Source: Pseudoalteromonas sp. A25
Lineage (GTDB): Bacteria; Pseudomonadota; Gammaproteobacteria; Enterobacterales; Alteromonadaceae
Assembly (NCBI RefSeq): GCF_009176705.1
Contig: NZ_AP021846.1
Coordinates: 838,001-902,000, forward strand
DNA: 64,000 bases
Direction: 5' to 3'
Under the pieces are notes generated by a model that worked only from the letters and a program-made list of their open reading frames with translations, was not told the origin of the DNA and ran no database searches. A program made the position numbers and the translations under genes. Below, piece after piece: positions 1-8,190 of this stretch; the first letter of the stretch is position 1, and every line of letters begins with the position of its first letter.

Positions 1-2265
1 CAGTTTTTGACTGACGTTTTGCAACTTCCAAAAGAGAAGCTGTTGGTCACAATTTACCATAGTGATGATGAAGCCTTTGATATTTGGCATAAAGAAGTGG
101 GTATTGAGGCAGATAAAATTATTCGCATTGATACTGCGGATAACTTCTGGTCAATGGGTGATACCGGCCCATGTGGCCCTTGCTCAGAAATTTTCTACGA
201 TCATGGTGAACATATTTGGGGCGGTCGTCCGGGTACGCCTGAAGAAGATGGCGATCGTTTTATCGAGATCTGGAACCTTGTATTTATGCAATACAACCGT
301 CATGCCGATGGCACGATGGAGCCTCTACCAAAGCAATCGGTTGATACTGGTATGGGTCTAGAGCGTATTTCTGCCATTATGCAGGGCGTGCACTCAAACT
401 ATGAAATTGATTTATTCCAAGGTTTAATCAAAGCGGCTGCAGAAGTCACAAATGCACAAGATTTAGAAGATAAGTCGCTACGTGTTGTAGCCGACCACAT
501 TCGTTCGTGTGCATTCTTAGTGTCTGATGGCGTGATGCCATCTAACGAAGGTCGTGGTTATGTGCTACGTCGTATTATTCGCCGAGCTGTGCGCCATGGT
601 AATAAATTGGGCGCAAAAGGGGCGTTTTTCTATAAGTTGGTAGCAGCATTAATTGAGCAAATGGGCCAAGCTTACCCTGAACTTGCTAAGCAACAAGCAA
701 TCATTGAAAAAGTACTGCGCATTGAAGAAGAGCAGTTTGGTAAAACGCTTGACCGAGGGTTGGCGATTTTAGAAGAGAGCTTGGTAGGCATCGAAGGGGA
801 TGTTATTCCTGGCGAGCTGGTATTTAAACTGTACGACACTTATGGTTTTCCTGCGGATTTAACGGCTGATGTAGCGCGTGAGCGTTTCATGACCATCGAT
901 GAAAAAGGTTTCCAAGAATGCATGGAAGTGCAGCGCAAGAAAGCCCAGCAAGCAGGCAAGTTTGGCGCAGATTACAACGAGCAGTTGAAGTCTGAAAAAA
1001 CCACAGACTTTAAAGGCTACGATGCTGTGCATTACTCTGGCACGGTTGTGGAGTTGTTCCATGAAGGTCAAGCCGTATCTGTGTTAGAAGATGGTCAGCA
1101 AGGTATTGTTGTTCTTGACCGCACACCATTCTACGCTGAGTCGGGTGGCCAAGTGGGTGATACGGGCGCATTGAAAGTGGCCAATGGTGAATTTGTTGTC
1201 ACAGATACCACCAAACTAGGTAATGCATTTGCACATCACGGTACAGTGACTGGCCGCATTAGTGTGAATGAGAAAGTTGAGGCTCAAATTGATGCATCGC
1301 GCCGCGAAGATATCAAGAAAAACCACACTGCAACGCACTTAGTTCATGAAGCGCTTCGTCAAGTATTGGGTGAACACGTGGCACAAAAAGGTTCGTTGGT
1401 AATGCCAGATCGCTTACGTTTTGACTTCTCGCATTTTGAAGGAGTAACAAAACAGCAGCTGCGTGAAGTAGAGAAAATGGTTAATGCGCAGATCCGCGCT
1501 AACTTTGCTCTAAATACAGAGCTAATGGACATCGATGCAGCCAAAGAAAAAGGTGCAATGGCACTATTTGGTGAAAAATATGATGACGAAGTACGCGTTG
1601 TATCAATTGGTGATTATTCAATTGAATTGTGTGGTGGTACCCATGTTAAGCGTGCTGGTGACATAGGTCTGTTCAAGATTGTTTCTGAAGGCGGTATTGC
1701 TGCAGGTGTTCGCCGTATTGAAGCGGTGACAGGTGCTGAAGCATTTAACTATGTGGCAGAGCAAGAACAACAACTTAACGACATTGCTGCCTTATTAAAA
1801 GGGGATATGAGCAATGTGCTTGATAAAGTAACTAACTTATTAGAGAAAAATAAAGGCTTAGAGAAGCAGCTCTCACAGCTTAACGATAAGTTGGCAAGCG
1901 CTGCAGGTGCCTCATTACTTGAATCGGCAGTTGACGTTAACGGCATTAAGCTACTTGTTGCTAACGTAGCAGGTACAGAGTCAAAAGCGCTGCGTGGCAT
2001 GGTTGACGATTTGAAGAACAAGATGGGCTCAGGCGTTATTGCTTTGGGTGTTGCTAATGGTGACAAAGTAAGCTTGATAGCTGGTGTAACTAAAGACTTA
2101 GTGGGTCAAGTTAAAGCTGGTGAACTTGTAAATCACATGGCTGCACAGGTGGGTGGTAAGGGCGGTGGCCGTCCTGATATGGCACAAGCTGGTGGTTCTG
2201 AACCACAAAACCTTGATGCTGCACTTGCAAGCGTTACTCAATGGGTTGCTGAGAAAACTCAGTAA
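1..2265 (+). CDS. alaS: Alanyl-tRNA synthetase, 5' truncated by the window
   Basis: Alanyl-tRNA synthetase charges tRNA-Ala in the cytoplasm and edits mischarged Ser and Gly. The reading frame is open from base 1, so the gene starts before the window; about 754 codons are visible against roughly 865-875 for the family, so about 110 N-terminal residues are missing. Visible are the rest of the class II catalytic core ([17 protein letters not shown]), the editing-domain zinc motif HTATH, the second zinc element ELCGGTH, and the C-terminal C-Ala domain with the Gly-rich [15 protein letters not shown]. The downstream lysC starts 3 bp after the stop, which suggests translational coupling. The alaS-lysC-csrA order is shared with Pseudomonas and relatives. 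Identification is secure. Confidence 0.98.
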   Translation, partial: QFLTDVLQLPKEKLLVTIYHSDDEAFDIWHKEVGIEADKIIRIDTADNFWSMGDTGPCGPCSEIFYDHGEHIWGGRPGTPEEDGDRFIEIWNLVFMQYNRHADGTMEPLPKQSVDTGMGLERISAIMQGVHSNYEIDLFQGLIKAAAEVTNAQDLEDKSLRVVADHIRSCAFLVSDGVMPSNEGRGYVLRRIIRRAVRHGNKLGAKGAFFYKLVAALIEQMGQAYPELAKQQAIIEKVLRIEEEQFGKTLDRGLAILEESLVGIEGDVIPGELVFKLYDTYGFPADLTADVARERFMTIDEKGFQECMEVQRKKAQQAGKFGADYNEQLKSEKTTDFKGYDAVHYSGTVVELFHEGQAVSVLEDGQQGIVVLDRTPFYAESGGQVGDTGALKVANGEFVVTDTTKLGNAFAHHGTVTGRISVNEKVEAQIDASRREDIKKNHTATHLVHEALRQVLGEHVAQKGSLVMPDRLRFDFSHFEGVTKQQLREVEKMVNAQIRANFALNTELMDIDAAKEKGAMALFGEKYDDEVRVVSIGDYSIELCGGTHVKRAGDIGLFKIVSEGGIAAGVRRIEAVTGAEAFNYVAEQEQQLNDIAALLKGDMSNVLDKVTNLLEKNKGLEKQLSQLNDKLASAAGASLLESAVDVNGIKLLVANVAGTESKALRGMVDDLKNKMGSGVIALGVANGDKVSLIAGVTKDLVGQVKAGELVNHMAAQVGGKGGGRPDMAQAGGSEPQNLDAALASVTQWVAEKTQ

Positions 2266-2268
2266 CTC

Positions 2269-3471
2269 GTGGCGTTAATTGTACAAAAATTTGGCGGCAC
2301 CTCAGTAGGCTCAATAGAGCGTATTGAGGCCGTCGCCGAGCATGTCATTAAAACCCAACAGCAAGGCCATCAAGTGGTCGTTGTTGTTTCTGCCATGTCT
2401 GGCGAAACTAACCGTTTATTAAATCTTGCAAAGCAAATAGATGAAGTGCCCAGCGCTCGCGAGCTTGATGTGCTCTTGAGTACTGGAGAGCAGGCAAGTA
2501 TCGCCTTGTTGGCCATGGCTATTATTAAGCGTGGACATTCTGCGGTGAGCTTATTGGCCGACCAAATAACGATAAAAACAGACAATATGTTTGGCCGTGC
2601 GCGCGTAGAACACATTGACACTCAGCGCTTAAAACAAGAGCTTGAACATAACCGTATCGCGATTGTTGCTGGTTTCCAAGGGCGAGATAGTGAAGGAAAC
2701 ATCACAACGCTTGGGCGTGGTGGTACTGATACTACAGCTGTTGAAGTCGCTGGCGTATTACATGCGGATGAGTGCCAAATTTATACTGATGTTGACGGTG
2801 TATATACCGCTGATCCACGCATGGTAAATGATGCTCGAAGGCTCTCGAAAATCAGCTTTTCTGAGATGCTGGAGCTTGCAAGTTTAGGTGCTAAAGTGTT
2901 GCATCTGCGCTCAGTTGAAGCTGCTGGACGTTATCAAATTCCATTGAGAGTGTTATCGAGTTTTAAACCAGATCAGGGTACTTTGATAAGTTATAAGGAA
3001 CAATGTATGGTTGATAGCGCTGTTACAGGAATAGCGACAAACAAAGATATCGTGTTATATCAGTGTAGTATCAGTGAGCCCGCAACATTGAGTCAATTTC
3101 TCAGTGCACTAGCAAAATTGCAAGTTGAAGTTGATATGTTACATCAATGGTGTCGCCAAGCGGATATTTTAGGCTATGCTTTTACTGTGCATCGCAATGA
3201 TCACCTAGCAGTTTTGGCGTTATTGCAGTCAGAGCCGTTTGCACACACCATTAATGATGTTGTATTTGAATTAAACCAAGCAAAAGTGTCGTTGGTTGGG
3301 ATGGGTATCAAGTCTCACCCAGAAGTGTTGGCAAGTGCATTAACTGTATTAGCGGATCAAGACATTTATCCCAAGTTAATGAGTACAGCTGAAATTAAGG
3401 CGTCATTCTTAGTGTCAGAAACACAGCTGCACGGTGCTGTTAATCAATTACATGTAACATTTTTGCGCTAA
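2269..3471 (+). CDS. lysC: Aspartate kinase
   Basis: Aspartokinase phosphorylates aspartate, the first step to lysine, threonine, methionine and diaminopimelate. The 400-residue protein opens with the kinase signature KFGGTSVGS at about residues 7-15. The amino-acid kinase domain (about 1-230, with GRGGTDTTAVEVA) is followed by two ACT-type regulatory domains (about 260-400), as in lysine- or threonine-inhibited monofunctional enzymes. The start is GTG at 2269, because MALIVQKFGG is the usual family N-terminus. There is no Shine-Dalgarno sequence, and the 3-bp gap to alaS suggests coupled translation. The symbol follows the gene order; the substrate that inhibits it cannot be read from sequence. 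Confidence 0.95.
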   Translation: MALIVQKFGGTSVGSIERIEAVAEHVIKTQQQGHQVVVVVSAMSGETNRLLNLAKQIDEVPSARELDVLLSTGEQASIALLAMAIIKRGHSAVSLLADQITIKTDNMFGRARVEHIDTQRLKQELEHNRIAIVAGFQGRDSEGNITTLGRGGTDTTAVEVAGVLHADECQIYTDVDGVYTADPRMVNDARRLSKISFSEMLELASLGAKVLHLRSVEAAGRYQIPLRVLSSFKPDQGTLISYKEQCMVDSAVTGIATNKDIVLYQCSISEPATLSQFLSALAKLQVEVDMLHQWCRQADILGYAFTVHRNDHLAVLALLQSEPFAHTINDVVFELNQAKVSLVGMGIKSHPEVLASALTVLADQDIYPKLMSTAEIKASFLVSETQLHGAVNQLHVTFLR

Positions 3472-3514
3472 AGTGAACTAAAGCTAGGTTTTTGCTTACT
3501 TTTACGTTCACTTT
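3470..3514 (+). repeat. 9-bp inverted repeat between lysC and csrA
   Basis: AAAGTGAAC (3470-3478) and its exact complement GTTCACTTT (3506-3514) are separated by 27 bases. The right arm is followed by TTTTCATT. It spans the possible csrA -35 element. It could be a weak lysC terminator with a large loop or a regulator site; the sequence does not decide. Confidence 0.4.
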
Positions 3515-3524
3515 TCATTAAAAT
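3496..3524 (+). promoter_or_regulatory. Possible sigma-70 promoter of csrA
   Basis: TTACTT (3496-3501), a 17-base spacer and TAAAAT (3519-3524) lie about 50 bases before the csrA start. Known csrA genes have their own promoters separate from alaS. No transcript data support this one. Confidence 0.4.
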
Positions 3525-3572
3525 GACTCTGACGCGGAATCTTTTTAATTATTGGAATACAGGAGCAAGAGA

Positions 3573-3764
3573 ATGCTAATACTAACTCGTCGAGTCGGTG
3601 AAACTCTCATGATTGGTGATGAAGTAACCGTAACTGTGCTAGGCGTAAAAGGTAACCAAGTGCGCATTGGTGTAAATGCACCAAAAGATGTATCAGTGCA
3701 CCGTGAAGAAATCTACATGCGTATTCAGGCTGAGAAGTCGAACCCATCGACTGGCAACATGTAA
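3573..3764 (+). CDS. csrA: Carbon storage regulator CsrA/RsmA
   Basis: CsrA is a small dimeric RNA-binding protein that binds GGA motifs in leader RNAs and controls translation of carbon, motility and biofilm genes. The 63 residues begin [10 protein letters not shown] and include [20 protein letters not shown], the hallmark of the family, with the RNA-contacting Arg44 region intact. The ATG at 3573 is chosen over an upstream in-frame TTG because AGGAG (3561-3565) sits 7 bases before it and the family starts with MLIL. The length is the family norm (about 60-65). A perfect 12-bp hairpin terminator follows. Certain. Confidence 0.98.
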   Translation: MLILTRRVGETLMIGDEVTVTVLGVKGNQVRIGVNAPKDVSVHREEIYMRIQAEKSNPSTGNM

Positions 3765-3783
3765 GCCACACACCTTATAAGAT

Positions 3784-3812
3784 AAATATAGCCACGATGT
3801 GGCTATATTTTT
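3784..3812. terminator. Bidirectional terminator after csrA
   Basis: A perfect 12-bp stem (3784-3795 with 3799-3810, loop GAT) is followed by a T run. It holds the stop codon of the leftward YcxB-like gene and should serve both strands. Confidence 0.88.
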
Positions 3813-4267
3813 GTCTGCTCTAATATATAGTCAAAACTCTCAGGGCTAATTACAGCTTTGGAAATATACTGCATTCCATGTTTTGTTTTTAATACCACAC
3901 CTTTATTAGTTTTATGTGCTTGTTGAACATCTTGCCACGTGAGTTGGTATTGTTTATAGGGGTTAACAGCGCTGATACCGCGTTCATCTATTTGCAAAGT
4001 GACTAAACTACCTGATGCTCTTGAAAGCATTTGCCTCGTTATCCACCACGGTTTTCTATATACAAAAGCCACAACTTCCAACAAGGCGACTAACGCTATA
4101 AAACTGGCGACATAGGGCTTTTCGAGCACAAACCATGCTAATCCACTTAACAATATTAAAAATACTAATAATGGATATTTGGGTTTAGCTTTATCACTGA
4201 ACGCTACTGATTCTTCAAAACACTCGGTAAAGTAGTTTTTATCTAGGGTGAATTTTTCAGTGAACAT
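3803..4267 (-). CDS. YcxB-like family membrane protein
   Basis: A 154-residue protein with two adjacent transmembrane segments (about 31-47 and 52-68, rich in Leu, Val and Phe). A soluble C-terminal half follows, of the YcxB-like type: ITRQMLSRASGSLVTLQID, then DERGISAVNPYKQYQLTWQD and a final segment ending YILEQTKI. The biochemical role of the family is unknown. The start at 4267 is preferred over the longer frame at 4333 because GGAG (complement of 4274-4277) lies 6 bases before it. The stop lies within the terminator shared with csrA. It reads away from oadG, so the spacer 4268-4676 carries promoters for both. Confidence 0.75.
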   Translation of the reverse strand: MFTEKFTLDKNYFTECFEESVAFSDKAKPKYPLLVFLILLSGLAWFVLEKPYVASFIALVALLEVVAFVYRKPWWITRQMLSRASGSLVTLQIDERGISAVNPYKQYQLTWQDVQQAHKTNKGVVLKTKHGMQYISKAVISPESFDYILEQTKI

Positions 4268-4376
4268 CAATAGCTCCAAACATAGCTCAAAAGGGGCATT
4301 GTAGCTCATTCGGCGTATGAAACCACTAGACAATTGACTTGCAATTCACGGGGTAGAATAAAGGAGTAATTGCTTT

Positions 4377-4389
4377 TTGGTAAGACCAA
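4377..4389. promoter_or_regulatory. PdhR-type operator, copy 1
   Basis: TTGGT-AAG-ACCAA is a perfect inverted repeat with 5-bp arms in the context TTTTGGTAAGACCAATTTA, which recurs at 4549-4567. It matches the known GntR-family PdhR box (ATTGGTnnnACCAAT). Binding by a pyruvate-responsive regulator is inferred. Confidence 0.65.
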
Positions 4390-4549
4390 TTTAATGTTGA
4401 CGAGTGTGGTTGTTATCATGTTTGTGGGTTGACATTTTTTGTATTATTTTTAGTTGCTATTCTGAATATTTTTCATATTTATAAGCGAAATTTAGCGTGT
4501 TTAACTGTTCTGTTGTCATAACACCTTGAATATTAGTTGTTTAATTGTT

Positions 4550-4562
4550 TTGGTAAGACCAA
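4550..4562. promoter_or_regulatory. PdhR-type operator, copy 2
   Basis: A second exact copy of TTGGTAAGACCAA, 173 bp after the first and ending 12 bases before the -35 element of the predicted oadG promoter. Two copies spaced this way would suit looping or cooperative control. Confidence 0.68.
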
Positions 4563-4574
4563 TTTACAATGTTA

Positions 4575-4602
4575 TTTACATGTCAAATTCTTTTGTTATG
4601 AT
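4575..4602 (+). promoter_or_regulatory. Predicted sigma-70 promoter of oadGAB
   Basis: TTTACA (4575-4580), a 16-base spacer and TATGAT (4597-4602) predict a start near 4609, about 68 bases before oadG. Both hexamers differ from consensus by one base. Confidence 0.6.
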
Positions 4603-4676
4603 GGTGCATAAATATTTATAAAAAATGACTAATAAAGCATGGTGCGCTGTGTGTCAGCGTCTGTAGGGGGAACAGC

Positions 4677-4913
4677 ATGGATATTGTGAGTTTATTATTA
4701 CAAGCAGCCAACTTAATGCTCACAGGTATGGTTGGTGTGTTTGTATTTTTGTCTATTTTGATTTTTGCAGTAAAAAATTTAGCTAAGTTAGCTGGATCGG
4801 AATTATCCAATGATACGCCGACTAAAGCCACAAGTAAGTCATCAGCAGGGGTGTCTAACGCTCATATCGCAGCGATTTCCGCAGCCGTTGCGCAGTACAG
4901 AATAAAAAAATAA
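4677..4913 (+). CDS. oadG: Oxaloacetate decarboxylase gamma subunit
   Basis: The gamma subunit anchors the alpha and beta subunits of the membrane-bound Na+-pumping oxaloacetate decarboxylase. The 78 residues show one N-terminal transmembrane helix (about 12-33, MLTGMVGVFVFLSILIF), a polar linker and a short C-terminal tail that in the family contacts the alpha subunit. Length and layout match OadG, though sequence similarity in this family is low; the call rests mainly on the oadG-oadA-oadB order. AGGGGG lies 7 bases before the ATG. The gap to oadA is 12 bp. The operon seems controlled through two PdhR-like sites upstream. Confidence 0.9.
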   Translation: MDIVSLLLQAANLMLTGMVGVFVFLSILIFAVKNLAKLAGSELSNDTPTKATSKSSAGVSNAHIAAISAAVAQYRIKK

Positions 4914-4925
4914 CAGGGGTCTAAA

Positions 4926-6707
4926 ATGTCACAACTAAAACTTACTGAGCTTGTACTCAGAGACGCACATCAATCTCTTCTTGCCACGCGCATGCGTTTA
5001 GAAGACATGCTACCTATTGCTGAGAAATTAGATAAGGCCGGTTATTGGTCCGTTGAGTCGTGGGGTGGTGCAACATTTGACTCTTGTATTCGCTATTTGG
5101 GTGAAGACCCTTGGTATCGTATCCGAGCATTAAAAGAAGCAATGCCAAATACCAAACAACAAATGTTGTTGCGAGGGCAAAACTTACTAGGCTATCGCCA
5201 CTATGCAGATGATGTAGTTGAAAAGTTTGTTGAACGTGCTCATCACAATGGTGTTGATGTATTTCGTATTTTTGATGCCATGAATGATATTCGCAATTTA
5301 GAAACTGCGATCAGGGCAGCTATTAAAGTGGGTGCACATGCTCAGGGTACCATTTCATACACGGTCAGCCCTGTGCATACCTTGGATATGTGGTTAGAGC
5401 AAGCGAAAAAGCTTGAGGAAATGGGGTGTCATTCTATCTGTATTAAAGATATGGCGGGTTTATTAAAGCCTTATGATGCTGAACAATTAATTAGTGGTTT
5501 GAAAAGCACTGTGTCGATTCCAATTGCCATGCAGTGTCATGCGACCACAGGGCTGAGCACAGCAACATATCAAAAAGCGATAGATGCAGGTATTGATATG
5601 CTAGATACCGCGATTTCATCGATGAGCATGACATATGGCCATAGCGCAACTGAAACTATGGTCGCCATTACGGAAGGAACCGCACGTGATACGGGTTTAA
5701 ACTTGGCCCAGCTTGAAGAAATTGCCAGCTACTTCCGAGAAGTTCGTAAAAAATATGCCGCATTTGAAGGTAGTTTAAAAGGTGTTGATGGGCGTATTTT
5801 GTTAGCGCAAGTGCCTGGCGGCATGTTAACTAACATGGAAAACCAATTAAAAGAGCAAGGTGCAGAAGATAAATTAGACGCGGTGCTCAAAGAGATCCCA
5901 AGCGTGCGCGAGGACCTTGGCTTTTTGCCTTTAGTGACACCAACTTCGCAAATAGTTGGTACGCAAGCGGTGCTTAACGTGCTCACAGGCGAGCGATATA
6001 AAACTATTACAAAAGAAACTGCAGGCGTGCTCAAGGGCGAGTATGGTGCCACACCGGCTCCAGTGAACGCTGAATTGCAACTTAAAGTACTAGATGATGC
6101 ACAAGCTATTACATGTAGACCTGCTGATTTAATTGAGCCTGAGCTAGACAGCCTTGAAACTGAGCTTCTTGGCTTAGCTAAAGGTGAAGAATTGCAATTA
6201 GCAGATGCACACATTGATGATGTTCTAACTTATGCATTATTTCCGCAAGTTGGCTTGAAGTTTTTGAAAAATAGAAACAACCCAGATGCATTTGAGCCTA
6301 AGCCAAGCCTCGTTAAAGCGGCAGAAGAGCAAGCGCAAGCATCAGCTTCTAATTCTTCTAATAAAGCCCCTGAGCGCTACAGTGTTCAAGTGGATGGAAA
6401 AGTATATGACGTAGTCGTTGCTCCAGGTGGAGAATTACAAGAAGTGAAGGTGAAAGACAGTGAGTTGATCCCTCAATCTGCGTCTGTCAGTTCATCCGAA
6501 ACAATGAATGCGCCTCTTGCTGGTAATATTTTCAAAATTAAAGTGAAGCCCGGAGATCAAGTTGATAAAGGCGATGTCGTTTTGATCATGGAAGCAATGA
6601 AAATGGAAACTGAAGTGCGAGCCACACATTCGGGCTGTGTGTCTCAAGTGCTGGTAAGAGAGGGTGACTCGGTGGCAACGGGTGACGCTATCTTGGCATT
6701 GTCATAA
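4926..6707 (+). CDS. oadA: Oxaloacetate decarboxylase alpha subunit (biotin carboxyltransferase)
   Basis: The alpha subunit moves the carboxyl group of oxaloacetate to its own biotin, giving pyruvate. The 593 residues contain an HMGL-like carboxyltransferase barrel (about 1-275, with [13 protein letters not shown] and the metal-site motif MQCHATTG). A conserved carboxylase region follows (about 295-465), then a flexible Ala/Ser linker (about 470-485) and a biotinyl domain ending with EAMKMET, whose Lys559 is the expected biotinylation site. This is full length for the family (about 590-600). Pyruvate carboxylase subunit B is similar, but the flanking oadG and oadB decide the assignment. It runs in one operon with both. 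Confidence 0.96.
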   Translation: MSQLKLTELVLRDAHQSLLATRMRLEDMLPIAEKLDKAGYWSVESWGGATFDSCIRYLGEDPWYRIRALKEAMPNTKQQMLLRGQNLLGYRHYADDVVEKFVERAHHNGVDVFRIFDAMNDIRNLETAIRAAIKVGAHAQGTISYTVSPVHTLDMWLEQAKKLEEMGCHSICIKDMAGLLKPYDAEQLISGLKSTVSIPIAMQCHATTGLSTATYQKAIDAGIDMLDTAISSMSMTYGHSATETMVAITEGTARDTGLNLAQLEEIASYFREVRKKYAAFEGSLKGVDGRILLAQVPGGMLTNMENQLKEQGAEDKLDAVLKEIPSVREDLGFLPLVTPTSQIVGTQAVLNVLTGERYKTITKETAGVLKGEYGATPAPVNAELQLKVLDDAQAITCRPADLIEPELDSLETELLGLAKGEELQLADAHIDDVLTYALFPQVGLKFLKNRNNPDAFEPKPSLVKAAEEQAQASASNSSNKAPERYSVQVDGKVYDVVVAPGGELQEVKVKDSELIPQSASVSSSETMNAPLAGNIFKIKVKPGDQVDKGDVVLIMEAMKMETEVRATHSGCVSQVLVREGDSVATGDAILALS

Positions 6708-6716
6708 GGGGGCACT

Positions 6717-7847
6717 ATGGAAGGTTTATTAAATTTGTGGCATGCCACAGGGGTTGCTAACTTTACCATTCCTGCATTAGTGATGATGGCAGTGGGTTGT
6801 GGTTTATTATATTTGGCCATTGCCAAAGGCTTTGAACCGCTTTTGCTTGTGCCAATTGGCTTTGGTGCAATATTAACGAATATCCCCGTTGCGGGATTAG
6901 CTGAACCAGGCGGCCTGTTGTATTACGTATACTATATAGGTATTGATAGTGGGGTGTTTCCGCTGCTGATATTTATGGGTGTAGGTGCTCTTACTGACTT
7001 TAGTGCATTGATTGCTAACCCAAGAATGCTGCTGTTAGGAGCTGCTGCGCAGTTTGGGATTTTTGCGACTTTGTTTGGCGCAATCGCATTAAATTATGTA
7101 CCTGGGTTTGAGTTTACTTTACAAGATGCTTCGGCGATAGCCATTATCGGCGGAGCAGATGGGCCTACTGCTATTTTCTTGGCGTCAAAATTAGCCCCTG
7201 AGCTGTTGGGCGCAATTGCTGTTGCGGCGTACTCGTATATGGCTTTAGTGCCAATAATTCAACCGCCGATCATGAGAGCACTAACCTCAGAACAAGAGCG
7301 TAATATAGAAATGCCGCAACTTAGAGTTGTGTCAAAGAAAGAGAAAATCTTATTTCCTATGGTTGTTTTGAGCCTGACTATCATGTTTTTACCTGCAGCG
7401 ACACCCTTGGTAGGGATGTTTTGCTTGGGTAATTTAATGCGTGAATGTGGCGTGGTAGATAGACTGAGCAATACTGCACAAAATGAGCTAATCAATATTA
7501 CAACAATTTTCTTGGGGCTAGCGGTGGGCTCGAAACTTGCGGCAGATGAGTTTTTAACGGTAGAAACCTTGGGTATTTTAGTCCTTGGGGCATTGGCTTT
7601 TTCAATTGGTACGGCTTCCGGGGTATTTATGGCAAAGCTAATGAATCGCCTCTCGAGTAACCCAATCAACCCACTTGTGGGCGCAGCGGGGGTATCTGCA
7701 GTGCCAATGGCAGCACGAGTAGTCAATAAAGTTGGTCTTGAATCTAACCCACATAACTTTTTATTGATGCATGCGATGGGACCTAATGTAGCGGGAGTTT
7801 TAGGCAGTGCAGTGGCAGCAGGTATCTTGTTAGCGCTGGTAGGTTAA
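6717..7847 (+). CDS. oadB: Oxaloacetate decarboxylase beta subunit (Na+ pump)
   Basis: The beta subunit decarboxylates carboxybiotin and couples this to Na+ export across the inner membrane. The 376-residue protein is strongly hydrophobic, with roughly nine to ten membrane segments. It carries the conserved [10 protein letters not shown] motif (about residues 144-153), whose Asp is essential for Na+ transport in studied homologues, and the later segment with [14 protein letters not shown]. It starts 9 bp after oadA, with GGGGG before the ATG. A strong hairpin terminator at 7873-7897 closes the operon. The complex would feed pyruvate metabolism and add to the sodium motive force typical of marine bacteria. 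Confidence 0.96.
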   Translation: MEGLLNLWHATGVANFTIPALVMMAVGCGLLYLAIAKGFEPLLLVPIGFGAILTNIPVAGLAEPGGLLYYVYYIGIDSGVFPLLIFMGVGALTDFSALIANPRMLLLGAAAQFGIFATLFGAIALNYVPGFEFTLQDASAIAIIGGADGPTAIFLASKLAPELLGAIAVAAYSYMALVPIIQPPIMRALTSEQERNIEMPQLRVVSKKEKILFPMVVLSLTIMFLPAATPLVGMFCLGNLMRECGVVDRLSNTAQNELINITTIFLGLAVGSKLAADEFLTVETLGILVLGALAFSIGTASGVFMAKLMNRLSSNPINPLVGAAGVSAVPMAARVVNKVGLESNPHNFLLMHAMGPNVAGVLGSAVAAGILLALVG

Positions 7848-7872
7848 AAGCAACGTATTCTTCCAACCGACT

Positions 7873-7897
7873 GCGCAGCGTAAGCTGCGCTTTTTTT
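7873..7897 (+). terminator. Terminator of oadGAB
   Basis: GCGCAGC (7873-7879), loop GTAA, GCTGCGC (7884-7890), then seven T. A canonical rho-independent terminator. Confidence 0.93.
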
Positions 7898-7950
7898 GTT
7901 GGGTTAAATCATGATATAACAGCGATGGCTTAGGAAGGATCGGTTACGCT

Positions 7951-8133
7951 ATGAATATCATCGTTATTTTGCTTTCTCTCATTATTGCTTTAGTTATTTT
8001 GGTGCCACTACTTGAGCGCTATCAGCATCGTTTAGGGCTCGATAAAATGCAACGTTATGGTAAGTATGTATTGCCACTTATTATGGTGTCATTGGTGATA
8101 AAACTACTTTATATGCTTTGGTATGAAGGGTAG
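7951..8133 (+). CDS. Small hydrophobic membrane protein, function unknown
   Basis: A 60-residue protein with two predicted membrane helices (about 2-20 and 39-57) joined by a short basic loop containing RYQHRLGLDKMQRYGKY. AGGAAGGA (7932-7939) sits 11 bases before the ATG. I do not recognise the family. It stands alone between the oadB terminator and a 13-bp hairpin shared with the convergent histidine kinase gene, so it is probably a single-gene unit. The clean ribosome site, membrane-protein composition and flanking terminators support a real gene. Confidence 0.65.
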   Translation: MNIIVILLSLIIALVILVPLLERYQHRLGLDKMQRYGKYVLPLIMVSLVIKLLYMLWYEG

Positions 8134-8146
8134 TGGCGAGAGATTA

Positions 8147-8181
8147 ATCAAAGAGGTGCTCAAAGCTGGCACCTCTTTGAT
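8147..8181. terminator. Convergent hairpin, probable bidirectional terminator
   Basis: A perfect 13-bp stem (8147-8159 with 8169-8181, 9-base loop) lies between two convergent genes. No long T run follows on either strand, so termination efficiency is uncertain. Confidence 0.6.
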
Positions 8182-8190
8182 ATTAAACTG

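Larger units (their letters stand above)
4268..4676. promoter_or_regulatory. 409-bp regulatory spacer upstream of oadG
   Basis: This gene-free stretch separates the leftward YcxB-like gene from oadGAB. It contains two copies of the palindrome TTGGTAAGACCAA and a good promoter next to oadG (both listed separately). The rest is AT-rich with no coding signal. Confidence 0.7.

Noticed and set aside
4616..4831. 71-residue minus-strand frame over oadG
   Set aside because: It is the complement of oadG and its leader, without a ribosome site.
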